A DNA stretch of 64,000 nucleotides from NCBI GenBank assembly GCA_029783825.1, contig JAREIK010000385.1, forward strand, positions 1,550,001-1,614,000, in the 5' to 3' direction. Origin of the DNA: Sapria himalayana. Taxonomy: Eukaryota; Streptophyta; Magnoliopsida; Malpighiales; Rafflesiaceae. Made by a program: the position numbers and the translations under genes. The notes beneath the pieces were generated by a model, which did not search any database, was not told the DNA's origin, and was given only the letters and a program-made list of their open reading frames with translations. Positions 11,961 through 23,860 of this stretch are shown here, in pieces. Each line of letters starts with the position of its first letter. The stretch's first letter is position 1.

Positions 11961-13385
11961 ATATAATGAAGGACCAATAATATTCTTCAATATTGCTTCA
12001 CATGTATCATTGAGATTATTAGTTTTTATTATAGCATTTAAATCGATATTTCTATGTATATATAATGCTTAGTTATTTATGGCACAACTATTTTCTCGTG
12101 TTTATACCAAATATAATAATCTTTAACAAATCCATTTTTTGCAAGATGATATCACAATGTATCCACATTTTGGAAACTCCATTTTTGACATTTACGAGTA
12201 TTATATGGGTATTTTATTTTTATTTCAGCCATAAATTCAGGCTGTTTTTCAGCAAATCCAATAAACCCCTTAATCCCCTATACAAACTCATTATTCAAAA
12301 ATTCATATTTCAGTCTTATATTTATCTATTGATGATCAAGTCGTATAATATTGCTCATTCTTATAACACAACACAAATATTATATGAATTATAATAATGT
12401 AGATAGATATTTTTTTGTAATAAAGATTTAGTAACATATTATGATGCTATATAAATCTAATAAAAAATTTGTAGTTACATTATTATCAGATAATTTTGGA
12501 TTAAAATTAGATAAGGCGAGCTAATTTAATGTCATAGATATTTATCAAAAGATATAATTTATAAATATATCATTTACATAATAATAAAATATTTAATATT
12601 TATCTATATTGGATGAAATTCCATTAATAATGAAAAAAAGAAAAATTTGTATTGTCATAATTCTTGATTTCTAAATTAATAATCATTATTACCTAATTAA
12701 ACAACTGTATTATATATAATAAAAATAAATAAAAAAATTAATGGCAATGCATTTAAATTTGTTAATGAAAAACTAACAAAAATAAATCAACTATTAATAG
12801 AAAATATTAATAAATCAATAGGAATATCTTCTATTCTATATGAAGCATATAGTATAAATAGTAATATACCATATGTGACATGTAATATGATTTTTTTAAT
12901 ATTAAATAAAATGAGATATTATTTATTTTATTGCACCTTTAGTGAAATATAGATCAAGAAACTATATAAAATAATTTGAAATTAGCTAATAATTTTTTTT
13001 AATTTTACATTTGTTCATTATGTTTCATCCTTCCAATTGTATACCATCATAAATTTTTTATGGTTTTTATTGTTATTAGAAATAAACTTTTAGTATTTGT
13101 TATAATAATTATAAATTATTCATTGTTAAAGTTGCACTAATAGTATGAGTTATTCTTTTAAAAATTATTACATTTCATCTCATCCTTGTAAGGAAACAAA
13201 ATACAAATTAATTATAATGATCAAAACTATATGTCAATAACAAAATGCACAAATAATCATACCTCCATGTTTTAGATATTTATCAAAATGCACATACATC
13301 CATGAATAGTGGACTATATATATATATATTTGTTACTGCGTACCTCCATGAATGATGAACAAGCCGACGGGGCAACCCCACGTAG

Positions 13386-13440
13386 CACACACACACACAC
13401 ACACACATACATATACATACATATGTGTGTGTGTGTGTTC
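13386..13440. repeat. (CA)n-TACATA-(GT)n palindromic microsatellite
   Basis: A CA run followed within 20 bp by a GT run, so the strand can fold on itself. It lies within CACTA transposon 1, near its transposase start side. Confidence 0.85.
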
Positions 13441-14154
13441 TAGATGTAAGTAAGAAATTAAAATTGAGTACCTCTATGAATGATGATTAGAGTGATGAAG
13501 ACAACCATGGAGAAAATCAATGTCATTTAGGTCGATGGGTGATGAATGGTTGGTGCTTAATTTGCCCAAAACCTAAATTGATTTCAAAATGACGAAGTAT
13601 TCTTCGAAAAAAATTCATTAACATCAAATAGCGATGGAATAAGTTTATGTTTCAAAAATAACAATGGAATTCAATTCCGTTGCCAAATTCATTTATGTCA
13701 AAATACAATAAAATAAGTTTTCTCTTCAAAAATAGTGATAGAATTCAATTCCATCATGAAATTTTGAAATGGATCTACTATAAATTTCTAAACTAATTGA
13801 AACTAAATTTAATTTCATCATAATTTTTAAAGAAGTTATTATTTTTAAGAATAAATACATGTAGAAATGGAATTTTCAATCGCTAAATATCACGTTACAT
13901 TATCCGCTAACATCCCTGACATGATAGTAATGATGAAAAGTTAATATGTTTTAATTTCCATGTCTAATTTTATTTATAATTTCATTTCTTTTTTATGTGA
14001 AATTATTCATGCCTTCAAATAGCATTGGACTATTTTCCTGCTTCTAAATTTTGTAGCAATATTTATTTTCATTTCCAATCTATTTCTAACTTTAGAAATA
14101 GAATTTGATGTCTCTATTTTTTATTTCTATTTCATTATTATTATGTAGTGATAA

Positions 14155-14440
14155 TAAACCTATGGCCAAGTGGTTTATTTAGTTTTGGTGAGTGTAGGGA
14201 CATGGGTTCGAATCTCACCTTGCACCTTATATAATATTAAATGGCTTATTGGTTTCCATTGATACTTTACCAATTAATTAATTTAAATTTTATTTTTTTT
14301 TCCAAATTTTGGAGGTCAAAATCGAGTTAATCAATTTTTAAGCACCAAAACATAATTATTTTATAATTTCATATATTTTTTTTAATTATGAAAAGTTTAG
14401 TGCCTATTACTATTATGTGTCTATTATTGTGCACCAAAAC
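14155..14440 (+). repeat. tRNA-like (SINE-type) repeat, right inverted arm
   Basis: TGGCCAAGTGG at 14163-14173 fits the pol III A box (TRGYNNARNNG). GGTTCGAATC at 14205-14214 fits the B box, spaced as in tRNA-derived SINEs. A 200 bp AT-rich body follows, ending GCACCAAAAC. It immediately follows the right end of CACTA transposon 1 and is inverted relative to 5275-5520. It is not a folded tRNA: no acceptor stem pairs. Confidence 0.65.
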
Positions 14441-14813
14441 AAAGTATGGTTTCCATCTAACCCTATCATGTTTGGTTTGATTGAAAATAAAATCAATCCC
14501 CAATCATTAAAAAATTATGGAGAAACAAGATTTTATGAATCAATGGCCCGTGTTATAATTCTTGGCTTATATTAATTAATTATTTTATCTGCAACCATTT
14601 CATCCAATTTTACATTTAAAAAGTAAATATGTGTGTTTGGTTGAAAATTAAGTACGCAATCTTCATGATAAATGTCTAAATTTAATAAAAGATATTATTT
14701 TGGTCATGATGCAATATTTAATAAATCCTCACAAATATTTGCAATTACTTGAAGTATCATGCTTATCTTATAATTTCATGCACATTATACTTGTCATCTA
14801 TCAATCCCTTTAT

Positions 14814-14821
14814 TATATATA
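14814..14821 (+). promoter_or_regulatory. TATA box of B3 copy 1
   Basis: TATATATA lies 84 bp before the start codon, inside the block CCCTTTATTATATATAC that is kept in all three copies (also near 17932 and 27839). Conservation of this block against drift nearby supports a promoter element. The transcription start is not known. Confidence 0.5.
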
Positions 14822-14897
14822 CAAACATACTAACCCCAAACCTACAAACTAGTCATAGATACATTGGTTGTGAAGATCTGCACTAAAATTCAACAAA

Positions 14898-15326
14898 ATG
14901 GAAGAATCCCCACTCGAGTCCATTGCAAAGACTGATAAGAGCATTTGGAAGATGAAGATTAAAATAAAGTTATCAGATGTAAAGAAGGGTTGTATTTTTC
15001 TAGAGTTGAATAAGAATGATCTTGAGGAACACATCTTAAAATATTGGAGACCAGTGTTAATTCAGCGAGCAAAAATTGATGATATAAAACTTTGTATTAG
15101 AGATTTGGATACGAACAGTGACCACTTGGTGAATTTTCGATATTATAAAGATAGAGATGGTTATTTTCTTCAAGGTTGGTGGCGCATGAATTTTATAGAT
15201 AGAAGAATGCTCTATGAAGGGGATGAGATCGGGTTCCTCTATGATTCTACTTCAGAAAAAATGTTGTTTAGGGTTCTGAGAAGGCACCATGATCCATCGT
15301 GCAATAATGGATCATTTTTGCAATGA
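14898..15326 (+). CDS. Short B3-domain (DNA-binding pseudobarrel) protein, copy 1
   Basis: A 142-residue single-exon frame starting MEESPLESIAK. Residues about 22-130 fit a plant B3 domain of the short, stand-alone type. Early strand pattern is IKLSDVKKGCIFLELNK (23-39). The family's ending is near 88-131 as GYFLQGWWRMNFIDRRML, EGDEIGFLYD and LFRVLRRH. B3 proteins bind DNA in the nucleus; the target here is unknown. No activation or dimerisation domain is visible, and the protein is almost only the domain. Copies 2 and 3 stop at the codon after HHDP (TAG). Here that codon is TCG, adding nine residues (SCNNGSFLQ). Frame integrity suggests a usable gene, though expression is unproven. Confidence 0.7.
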   Translation: MEESPLESIAKTDKSIWKMKIKIKLSDVKKGCIFLELNKNDLEEHILKYWRPVLIQRAKIDDIKLCIRDLDTNSDHLVNFRYYKDRDGYFLQGWWRMNFIDRRMLYEGDEIGFLYDSTSEKMLFRVLRRHHDPSCNNGSFLQ

Positions 15327-15860
15327 GATATTATTTTACATATGTGCTAGTGTAAGAACACACAAATGTGTGCATGGAAAAAAATACATGCAACAATAAT
15401 AGTTATAGTCACAAAATATTAATTATTTGCGATGCCAACTTGATGTGGGTATGTGTTTGTTATATATTATGCAGTAGCAATCAAATTCATATACTTTGTG
15501 GCCTTCACATGGTCAACCTTTCAAACTTCACATGTTCTTGAAAATTTTTCTTTTATTAGCTAATATATTATGACATTCACATTTTAATTAGTTTCAGGTA
15601 ATTATCATGTTTAATCAATTTTATTATTTTACATACACCTTATTATAAATAATATAGTGAAAATGGTTTGAAGTTACCAAACTCTTGAAATATTTTCTCT
15701 GCACAATTGTGAAATTATAGAATAAAGATTATACTTATTAATCCATGACAATAATAATGAAATAATCAATACTTAATGTGTGTGCATCAATTTTATATAT
15801 CAGCTAACCAATACTTCTTAATAGTTCTTGGAAATCAAAAACTAACCAATATTTCAAAAA

Positions 15861-16483
15861 AAGTATCCATGTTCATCCCAAAAATATTTTTCTTCATCTA
15901 CCTCATGTGCCCTTAAACCTTAATAGAAGGTTTTCAAAAACCGTTGTAAGGGAGGTGGGAGATCCATGAAAAATTACACATAGGAGAGCCCCTATTTTTC
16001 CAAAAAATGGAGTTGTCCCATTTTTCTTTTATTTCTTGTGTGGCCTCCCTTCGCCAAAGCACACACACCTTTTTTTGCATCCCTTTTTTATATATGAAAA
16101 ATTGCATACCCTATTTTTCAATTTGAAATTTGGGAGTGTGCTCATTTTTCAAGTGTGGCACGCAACACACATTAATATATATATATTTCCTTTTTTTGAT
16201 GTTTTTTATTTTTCTTTTATTTAATAAAAATACTATGAGCTCTCCACATTAAAATGAGTAACTCAAAAATCCATATTTTAATTAAATAAAACTATCACAA
16301 AAAAATAATTACCTCCCAAATCATTTTAAACTTAAATCACATAATTAATTAAATCAATCCATTTAATTAAAAGTACATGTGGTCTTTCAAATACATGCAG
16401 ATCACAGATCTGACACATAATATATATTTAAATATATATACATATCTACACACACACACACACATATCTAACCATATATACAT
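15861..16483. other. Intergenic, AT-rich
   Basis: Includes short poly(T) runs and a (CA)n tract near 16450-16464. The open frame at 16036-16224 is low-complexity F/H/I sequence with no domain. No gene seen. Confidence 0.45.
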
Positions 16484-16819
16484 CACTACAAGAAAAAGTT
16501 GATTTAGGTATGGATCAATCTCTAGCTAAATTGTGAGAGATTAGCTAGGAAATATCAAGAGATTTATATTTTTTCATAAAATTAAAAAATTGCAACGAAT
16601 TAGCAACAGATTAGCTAGGGAATTTGTCTTTTTTAGCAAGAGATTTTTCCGTCACTATATTTTTAGCTAATGACACTTTCCCTCACTAAATTTTAATAAG
16701 GAGCACTTTAGATAGAGAACTGATCCGTCGGTAATCCATCGCTATATCCCATTTAGTGACGGAAAATGTCCATTTAGCTAGGGAATTGTCCCTAGCTATA
16801 TGAGATTTTTCTTGTAATG
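16484..16819. mobile_element. Small non-autonomous CACTA-type element (336 bp)
   Basis: Begins CACTACAAGAAAAAG and ends TTTTTCTTGTAATG, near-perfect inverted ends with the CACTA terminus. It is flanked by the 3 bp duplication CAT (16481-16483 and 16820-16822). The inside repeats short pieces such as GCTAGGGA, GAGATT and GACGGAAAA in both orientations, as is usual for subterminal regions. No coding capacity. Confidence 0.85.
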
Positions 16820-16859
16820 CATATATAATTATATTTAAATATGTTTATATACTAATATA

Positions 16860-16880
16860 TTTTAATATATATACATATAC

Positions 16881-16912
<32 letters not shown>

Positions 16913-16935
16913 GTATGTGTATATATATATATAAT
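16860..16935. repeat. (ACAT)n/(AT)n microsatellite
   Basis: ACATACATACATACAT followed by a TA run and ATGTATGTG, a near-palindromic simple repeat just beyond the small CACTA-type element. Confidence 0.85.
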
Positions 16936-16969
16936 TATTTATTTTTTTCATTTAATAAATGATTTGATG

Positions 16970-17329
16970 TCAATAATTGGATGGTTTTAGGTACAAATCA
17001 ACTTGTGGTGTTGGGTTCGCATCCCACTCTTGTAGTAATTTTTCAAAATTACTATCGAGATTTTTTTTAAAATTAAAAATCATTGAGAAAAATTTGGATT
17101 TCCAATTTTTTTGGGCAAGAATGGTAAATATTTTAGGTTTTTGATATCTTTTTTTTTTTAATTTTAAAAAGTGGACAAAATATAATTTTTTTTGTTTTGT
17201 ATGCCTTAACATAATTTCTCTTTTTTTTTATCTAATTGTTTTCTTAATTGCCTTGACAAATTTGAATACATCCACTAAATATTATTAAAAGTATCTTCTT
17301 TCAAAGAAGCAAAAAAAGTTAATATTTTC
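16970..17329. other. Possible decayed tRNA-like repeat and AT-rich spacer
   Basis: GGGTTCGCATCCCACTC at about 17014-17030 resembles a pol III B box with its pairing arm, like the SINE-type repeat at 14.2 kb, but I cannot define an A box. The rest is poly(T)-rich and I see no gene. Confidence 0.3.
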
Positions 17330-19150
17330 AAATGGTCAATTTACTATTATCTTTATAAATTGAACATGATGCCAAATAAATTGAGAAAACAATCAACAAT
17401 TTCTTAGAGTCTAATGACACATGGTCATGATTTTCCTTAATCAACAAATAAAAATGGTCCAACTTTATTACATAGGCCATGAAAAAGAATAACAAGCAAG
17501 TGCCAAACATAATTCTTCATATTTGTTATTTTTACACATTATTATTATTTGCTGATTATTTTTTTTGATCTAACCTCATTAAGTTATTACTGATTTTATT
17601 GAAACAAAAAATCAATTCCCAAAATATATAAAATAATGAAGAAATTAAATTTAATGAATCAATGGGTTGTGTTATAATTATTGGCTTATATTAATTAACC
17701 ATTTCAACCATTTTATATTTGAAAATTAAATAAATATATGTGTATACTTGAAAATTGAAAGCTCAATCTTCATGATAAATGTCCAAATTTAATAAAAGAT
17801 CTATTTTGGTAATAATGCAAGATTTAATAAATCCTCTCAAATATATGCATTTACTTGAAGCATCATGCTCACCTTCCAATTTAAATAATTTATGCACATT
17901 GTTCTTATCATATATCAATCCCTTTATTATATATACACGCATATTGACCCCAAACCTAGAAACTGGTCATAGATACATTGGTTGTAAAAATTTGCACTAA
18001 AGATTCAACAAAATGGTAGAATCTTCCTTCAAGTCCATTGCAAAGATTGATAAGAGCATGTAGAAGGTGAATATGACAATAAAGTTATAAGATGTAACAA
18101 ATGGTTGTATTTTTATAGAGTTGATAAGAAGGATCTCTAGGAACACATCTTGAAATATTGGAGACCGTTGGTAATTCAGCTAGCATAAATTGATGATATA
18201 AAACTTTGTATTAGAGATTTGGATACGAACAGTGACCACTTGGTGAATTTTCAATATCATAAAGATAGAGATGGATATTTTTTTCAAGGTTGGTGGTGCA
18301 TGAATTTTATAGATAGAAGAATGCTATACGAAGGGAAATGAGATTGGGTTCCTCTATGATTCAACTTCAGAAAAAATGTTGTTTAGGGTTCTGAGAAGGC
18401 ACCATGATCCATAGTGCAATAATGGATCATTTTTGCAATGAGATATTAGTTTACATATGTGAAAGTGTAAGTAGATACAAATGAGTGCATGGAAAAAAAT
18501 ACATGCAACAATATTAGTTGTAGTCACAAATAATTAACATTTGAAATGCCAACTTGATGTGTGCATATGTTTATGTTAGATATTATGCAATAACAATCAA
18601 TACTCGGTGGCCATAACTTGGTTAACCTTTCAAACTATGAATGTTATTTCAATAACATTCATAGTTTAGTAAGTTTCAAATAATTTCCATGCTTAAACAA
18701 TTTTATTATTTTACATACATTCATTTTAAATATTATAGTGAAGATTTTTTAAAGTTACCAAATTCTTGAAATATTTTCGGTACACTATTTTGAATTTCTT
18801 GAATAAAGATTATACTTTTTGATCCATGACAATAAAATTGAAATAACCAAAACTTTATGTGTGCGCATCAATTTTAAATATCAAATAAACCATTGTTCAA
18901 CATGTAAAATATCTTTAAAATATCTAATTCAAAACAAAACCATTTATGTCCCTATATATAATTTATCCTCAATCGATGTAACATTTTTCAAATAATATTT
19001 ACATCCAAATCATTATAATTAATTTTTTCAAAATATCATATTTTAAAAACATTATATGCAGGATCATTTTTGACAAGAAAATTATAAATATGATATTTTT
19101 CTTAGTCTAGACACTATCTTAAAATAATAAATATGATATGTGGAGAACAA
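17330..19150 (+). repeat. Segmental repeat unit carrying B3 copy 2
   Basis: Aligns with 27250-29100 over its whole length. It begins with CATGATGCCAAATAAATTGA-type sequence and ends near TAGTCTAGACACTATCTTAAA. Copies 2 and 3 share more flanking sequence than either shares with copy 1, suggesting a later duplication between them or loss in copy 1. Confidence 0.75.
18013..18441 (+). pseudogene. B3-domain gene, copy 2, broken
   Basis: Starts ATGGTAGAATCTTCC in the same place as copies 1 and 3, but has TAG after KIDKSM, further stops and a one-base loss near 18120 in the LELNKKDLEEH region. An extra A near 18341 in 'gaagggaaatgagat' disrupts EGDEIGF. The late B3 strands are still readable in pieces (RDLDTNSDHLVNF, then LFRVLRRHHDP followed by TAG). 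It retains the upstream TATA block. Clearly non-coding now. Confidence 0.85.
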
Positions 19151-19556
19151 ATCCACAATGGCAAAAAATATTATTTAATTTGAGAACTATTGTTGCAAAC
19201 TAAGAAACCACATTTTTTATTTCAGAAGTCATAATTTCTCAAAAGGCAGATTTAAAAATTTAAATAATTCTATAAATGACAAGATGGGAATTGAAACATG
19301 CCCTCCACACTGCCAAAATAGCAACGTACCACATGGTCACAAAGTTAATATCAATTATAGAACAAATCAAAATAGTTAATAGAAATACATATATAAGTAT
19401 ACATAAATATATGTAGATATATAAACATATATGTAAATATATAAACATATATATAAATCAACAAACACACACACACACACACACACATAATTATACATAA
19501 CTATATAAATATATATTTACTTATAATTATATAAATAAAAATGTGTGTGTGTGTGT
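19151..19556. other. AT-rich spacer with CA/GT microsatellites
   Basis: (CA)n at about 19465-19488 and (GT)n at 19542-19556, the latter forming the target of CACTA transposon 2. No gene seen. Confidence 0.5.
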
Positions 19557-21889
19557 CACTAAAAAAAATATTTATATCAGAAATACCCGAATCTATTTCT
19601 GATTTCATCATGATGGGTGAATAGCGACATATTTAGAAATAGAATAGCTTTGCTTCTATAATCCTCCAAGATAAAATTTTTAAAATGGATCACACAATAA
19701 AATGTCTATAAATAGTAACGGGGAAAAAATATGTCGCTAAATATTGCGTAGGAAAAAGGAACTTGGATTCCGTCGCTAATCTTGTGACAGAATCATTAGA
19801 AACATATTATCCATTTCTAAAAGAGCAACGTATCAATAAAGACATGCACGACTCTATCTATATTTAGAATCAGATTTAGAAATGGAAAAATCCATTTCTA
19901 TTGTTAGCAACATGTACAATTGTATATGTAATATTTATGCAATTTCTATATGTTGTATACAATATATAATTACATACAAAAACTATATGATTTGTAACCA
20001 AATAAAAAAATTCATGTATTATTTATTAAATAATATTCATATAACAAAAATAAATATCTATAAATTTCAATACACAATTTATTACAAAATTTAAAAACCT
20101 TTAACACAAAAATCATTAATTCAGATCAAAAATAATTATTGCAAAAAATTAATAACACATCACAAACAACTATGAGTCCCTCTCTTGAAGAGTATTGTCC
20201 TCTGGAAATTTGGGTAGATCCTCTCTAGAATGATGAAAAATAGATGATGTCTCTACCAACTTGTAAATTATTTTCTCCATCTTTAAATTCTTTTATTGCA
20301 TTTCCTCAACTCTTTTAAATCTTTCAACATCTCTTTTTTTCAATTCTTCAATTTCCTTTTATATCTCTTTATTTTTTTGTTGCATCTTTTCTTTTTTCTT
20401 TTACAATGAATCCTAAATATCATGCATCTCCTCGCGCAACCTCTAATTAAACATGTAATTGTAATTAGAAGATGGTGTTGAAGAACTCCAAATAAAACCT
20501 AGATAAAATATAGATACATGGGTACCTAGACCATACACTCGCCATTTTTTCATCTTCACTCTAACATCCTAAAGGTAAATATATGCAACAATAATCTCTT
20601 GCACCTCTATATAAGGATTTGTTAATTATGAAACAATTATAGCCATATATTCCATATCTATCTATATTTTTTAAAATACAACATAACGTATCAATTATTA
20701 TATTAAAAGTAATTTTATACTAGCAACAAAATTATTTTCTTGCTACTACAAAATATATTAAAAATGATTTGTATTAATTATATTTAATGAGTTTATAAAA
20801 AACAAATCATTAGTTATGGTAAAAAAATAAATTTGAGTTTGCATTTAAAGCCAAATAATGAATTTAAAATTTTTTTTAGTATTCTCAATTATAAAATTAA
20901 ACTATAATTACAAAATAAGAATCTCACATTAAAATCATTTGAGTGCTTATCCATAGATGATCTATCATTCTTCTTGTGCATTCACTTAAATACCTCAAAT
21001 TGTGTCGGTGGACATTTATTCAGCCTCATGCAAATTAATATATTTTTATATATTATTTCGTTTGAATAAGAAAAATATAAATAATAACAAAAAATAAATG
21101 ATAGTTATACCAAATCTACCAATTGTTGGTAGATCGCCTTTGAAATTCTAACATGTCTTGAAGGTTCTCGTCCTTCACATATTTTTTATGATCGACGATT
21201 GTGTGAGGCCACCTAGGACAAGGCATTAAATTCCACACTATTATAGTAATCCCACCACTTTTTCCAAACACCAAGGGGACACTATTAGGAATTACATTTT
21301 TTGATCATACTTTTTTATTCATTTACCAAGTTTGTCATTGTATCTCACACTTGCTACATGTAACCATGTATCCTTCACGGATACCACCAAAGCTTTATTC
21401 CATTTTTATTTTTTCTATAAAAATCAAATAAAACAATAATACATTGTAATGTATTAATTTTAAGAGTATATCATACTATACAAAAATTAAAAACAAGTAG
21501 ATGCATCAAAGATTTACTTCGAATTCTTACCAATAAAATTATTTCATACTTGAGGTCACTTTGCTCCATTTTATACTTTTTGCATCTAGTTTTTCCTTAA
21601 ATAGCTTTTTGATTATATGAGAAGCGGAAAGAATAAACCTATAACTAATTTAAAATCATTATGTACATATACATATAAGCAAAATACACATTTTTTCTAC
21701 TACTTAGTTAAAATTTACTTTTAATATTATTAATGAAACATTCAATTAGTAGCAATATAATATGTTGTTATTATTGTAAAACACATAAATTTAAAAATTG
21801 TGATGTATTTATTATTTTATATTTTATTTTATTGAAAAAAAATGATAAAGAATGAATGTAATAAATTTAAGAATGCTACTTATTGTTTA

Positions 21890-22260
21890 TTATAATTGTT
21901 GGCTAAATGAATAATTTCTCATTATTTGGCATGCAAATTAAGGATTGTGCATATCCTATGGGTGCCCTTACTATAGTACCAATGCATGGGCTTCATAAGA
22001 TTGCTAGGCTTGAACTATTAGTATCTTCTAGTGAAGAATGATACGAAGATGGAATATTTGTGGTAGTAAATCTGTGTAAGTCATGATGAGGTGATGTCAA
22101 AGTTACCTCCATACGTGTAGGAGAATGCATAAAGATATTTATAGCATTGTCGTCACTAAATACATTAAAATTTCTCTTTCAACAAACTATTTGTTGACTT
22201 CCTATACACCCCCTCTCTACTCTTTGAGAACCTCAGTCACTTGAATGATTATCTCTCATA
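21890..22260 (-). pseudogene. Accessory gene relic of CACTA transposon 2
   Basis: Nucleotide match to 8091-8459 of transposon 1. Shared landmarks are AAGTCATGATGAGGTGATG and TTGAATGATTATCTCTCATACCTAAATC-type sequence. The open frame of transposon 1 is not kept here. No function. Confidence 0.55.
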
Positions 22261-22879
22261 CCTAAATCAAGTTATATAAATATCAAAATATACAAAAGCA
22301 ATAAAAAAATTATATGAAATGTCATTATAACATAACTTAATGATAAACGTATTAACATTATAAAAATCAATTAAAATATTTTAATTTAACATGCACTTTT
22401 TAACAATTACAAAATAAGAATGAGAAAATAACAAGGCAATCAATATATTTCTAATCATCATCAGAACTCTAAGAAATCATCTCTATCTGTATATTTATCA
22501 TCATCTAATTTTGTAATTAATTCTTCCTCATTATTTTTTTCAACATTGTCATCATCAATATCCAAAAAATTTCCACCTTCACCAAGTTAAGTTTGGAGTC
22601 TATCATTTGCCCCATGAAGAATTGAATGAACTTCCATATTATTCTCTTGAAATGATGATACACGTGATAGAGTAATCATAACATTCTTTTCAACAATTTT
22701 ACTAATTAATCTAGGTTTTATTTTACATATTGCCCACTAGTGACACAGATTTATTCTTGTAGTTAGATAAATATTGTAACAAACTTATTCAGCTTGTGCC
22801 ACAAAAATAATAGATCGTACTTACAATATAATTTATTATGATGCATATCAACAAAGTTATATTTGATGATGAATTCTAG

Positions 22880-23860
22880 AACTCATATTTGAAATTGTAT
22901 CAAATCATTCACACTTAAATCGAACGGTCCTTTTAATTGGTAAAGTAGGATACTCTATGTGTAGAATTTCAATTAGCCGACCATGATAATAACTAGTACA
23001 CATAGTATAGTTAGACCCCTTGATGCAAATATCACCGTTCATTGTAGTTCTATATAACCATGTTTTAAAGCATAAAATTTGTATAAATTTACATAATGTA
23101 TAGGATACATCTATAAACTTCATAACGGTCTTTTTTGCAAGATCTTTCATTTGTTTGTTACATATATTTGATGAAGAAAACTATACCTACAAAATGATAA
23201 AGGACAAATGCATACATACATAATATTGCACCTAATTGAATAGAACCATGAATAATAAGTTATATACTTAAATAATTTTCAAACCAATTTGTGCACAGCC
23301 CTAATCAAACATTTCGACTTTTATCTAAAAATGATAGATAACAATCATCAAAATATTTTTAAGAAGGAGAATCTCAGCAATTTCACATCACGCCATCTTC
23401 AATAACATGATATTTATACCAACTCATATCATTAATAGTCACATCAGATACAAAAAATCTTTGTAGATAAGAAATCAATGAGAAATATACATCTTCTTGT
23501 GAGAAATATTTGTTTTTTTTACATGTATTTTGTTGTACAGAAGATAGTTATAGAAATTACATATACTTGTTTCATTGTCTATACTCCAATATATCATGTA
23601 GCCATTATTGCAACAATATATTTTTTTCACCTACAAACCAAAACCTCACATTAACTTCTTTGTGCTATAAAAACTATTTGTCATTATGTTATTCTTTGGT
23701 AATAATTTAGATAACAACTGACATATTTCATCATAAGTCCTTTCTAAAAAATGATACTTTGCCTTTACATTAATTTTTCTGGCCACCACATATAACTTTG
23801 AGTAGCCATATGAATTATCTTCCCAAATCTCTTCTTCTGAAATCTTTAGCATTTTAAAAA
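22880..23860 (-). pseudogene. TNP2 relic of CACTA transposon 2 (N-terminal and DUF4216-like pieces)
   Basis: Minus frame 22905-23150 reads MNGDICIKGSNYTM, YYHGRLIEILHIEYP and LPIKRTVRFKCE, the pattern of the DUF4216 domain at the C-terminus of TNP2-type proteins. Minus frame 23646-23852 reads WEDNSYGYSKLYVVA and YDEICQLLSKLLPKNNIM with FYSTKKLM, the N-terminal TNP2 region. They are joined by the deletion near 23300, so the DDE core is absent. The element could have moved only with help. Confidence 0.8.

Larger units (their letters stand above)
5624..14150 (-). mobile_element. CACTA (En/Spm) transposon 1, near full length, 8.5 kb
   Basis: Starts TACTATAAGAAAAGATAG (first base of CACTA mutated) and ends ATTATTATGTAGTG, whose complement begins CACTACATAATAAT. 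It is flanked by the 3 bp duplication ATA (5621-5623 and 14151-14153), the CACTA signature. Both ends carry many short subterminal motifs of the TTTAGAAATGGA type and 'gcgatggaat' pieces. Inside, on the minus strand, are a TNP2-type transposase with its C-terminal domains and a second gene toward the left end. All reading frames are broken, so the element is no longer autonomous. Confidence 0.85.
14449..15860 (+). repeat. Segmental repeat unit carrying B3 copy 1
   Basis: The B3 gene plus about 450 bp upstream and 500 bp downstream align with 17330-19150 and 27250-29100. Shared landmarks include CTTCATGATAAATGTC(C)AAATTTAATAAAAGA upstream and GCATGGAAAAAAATAC downstream. Copy 1 lacks the outermost parts that copies 2 and 3 share with each other. 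Confidence 0.75.

Noticed and set aside
14155..14230. Functional tRNA gene
   Set aside because: A and B boxes are present but no acceptor, D or anticodon stem pairs; the inverted partner has the same body, so it is a dispersed repeat.
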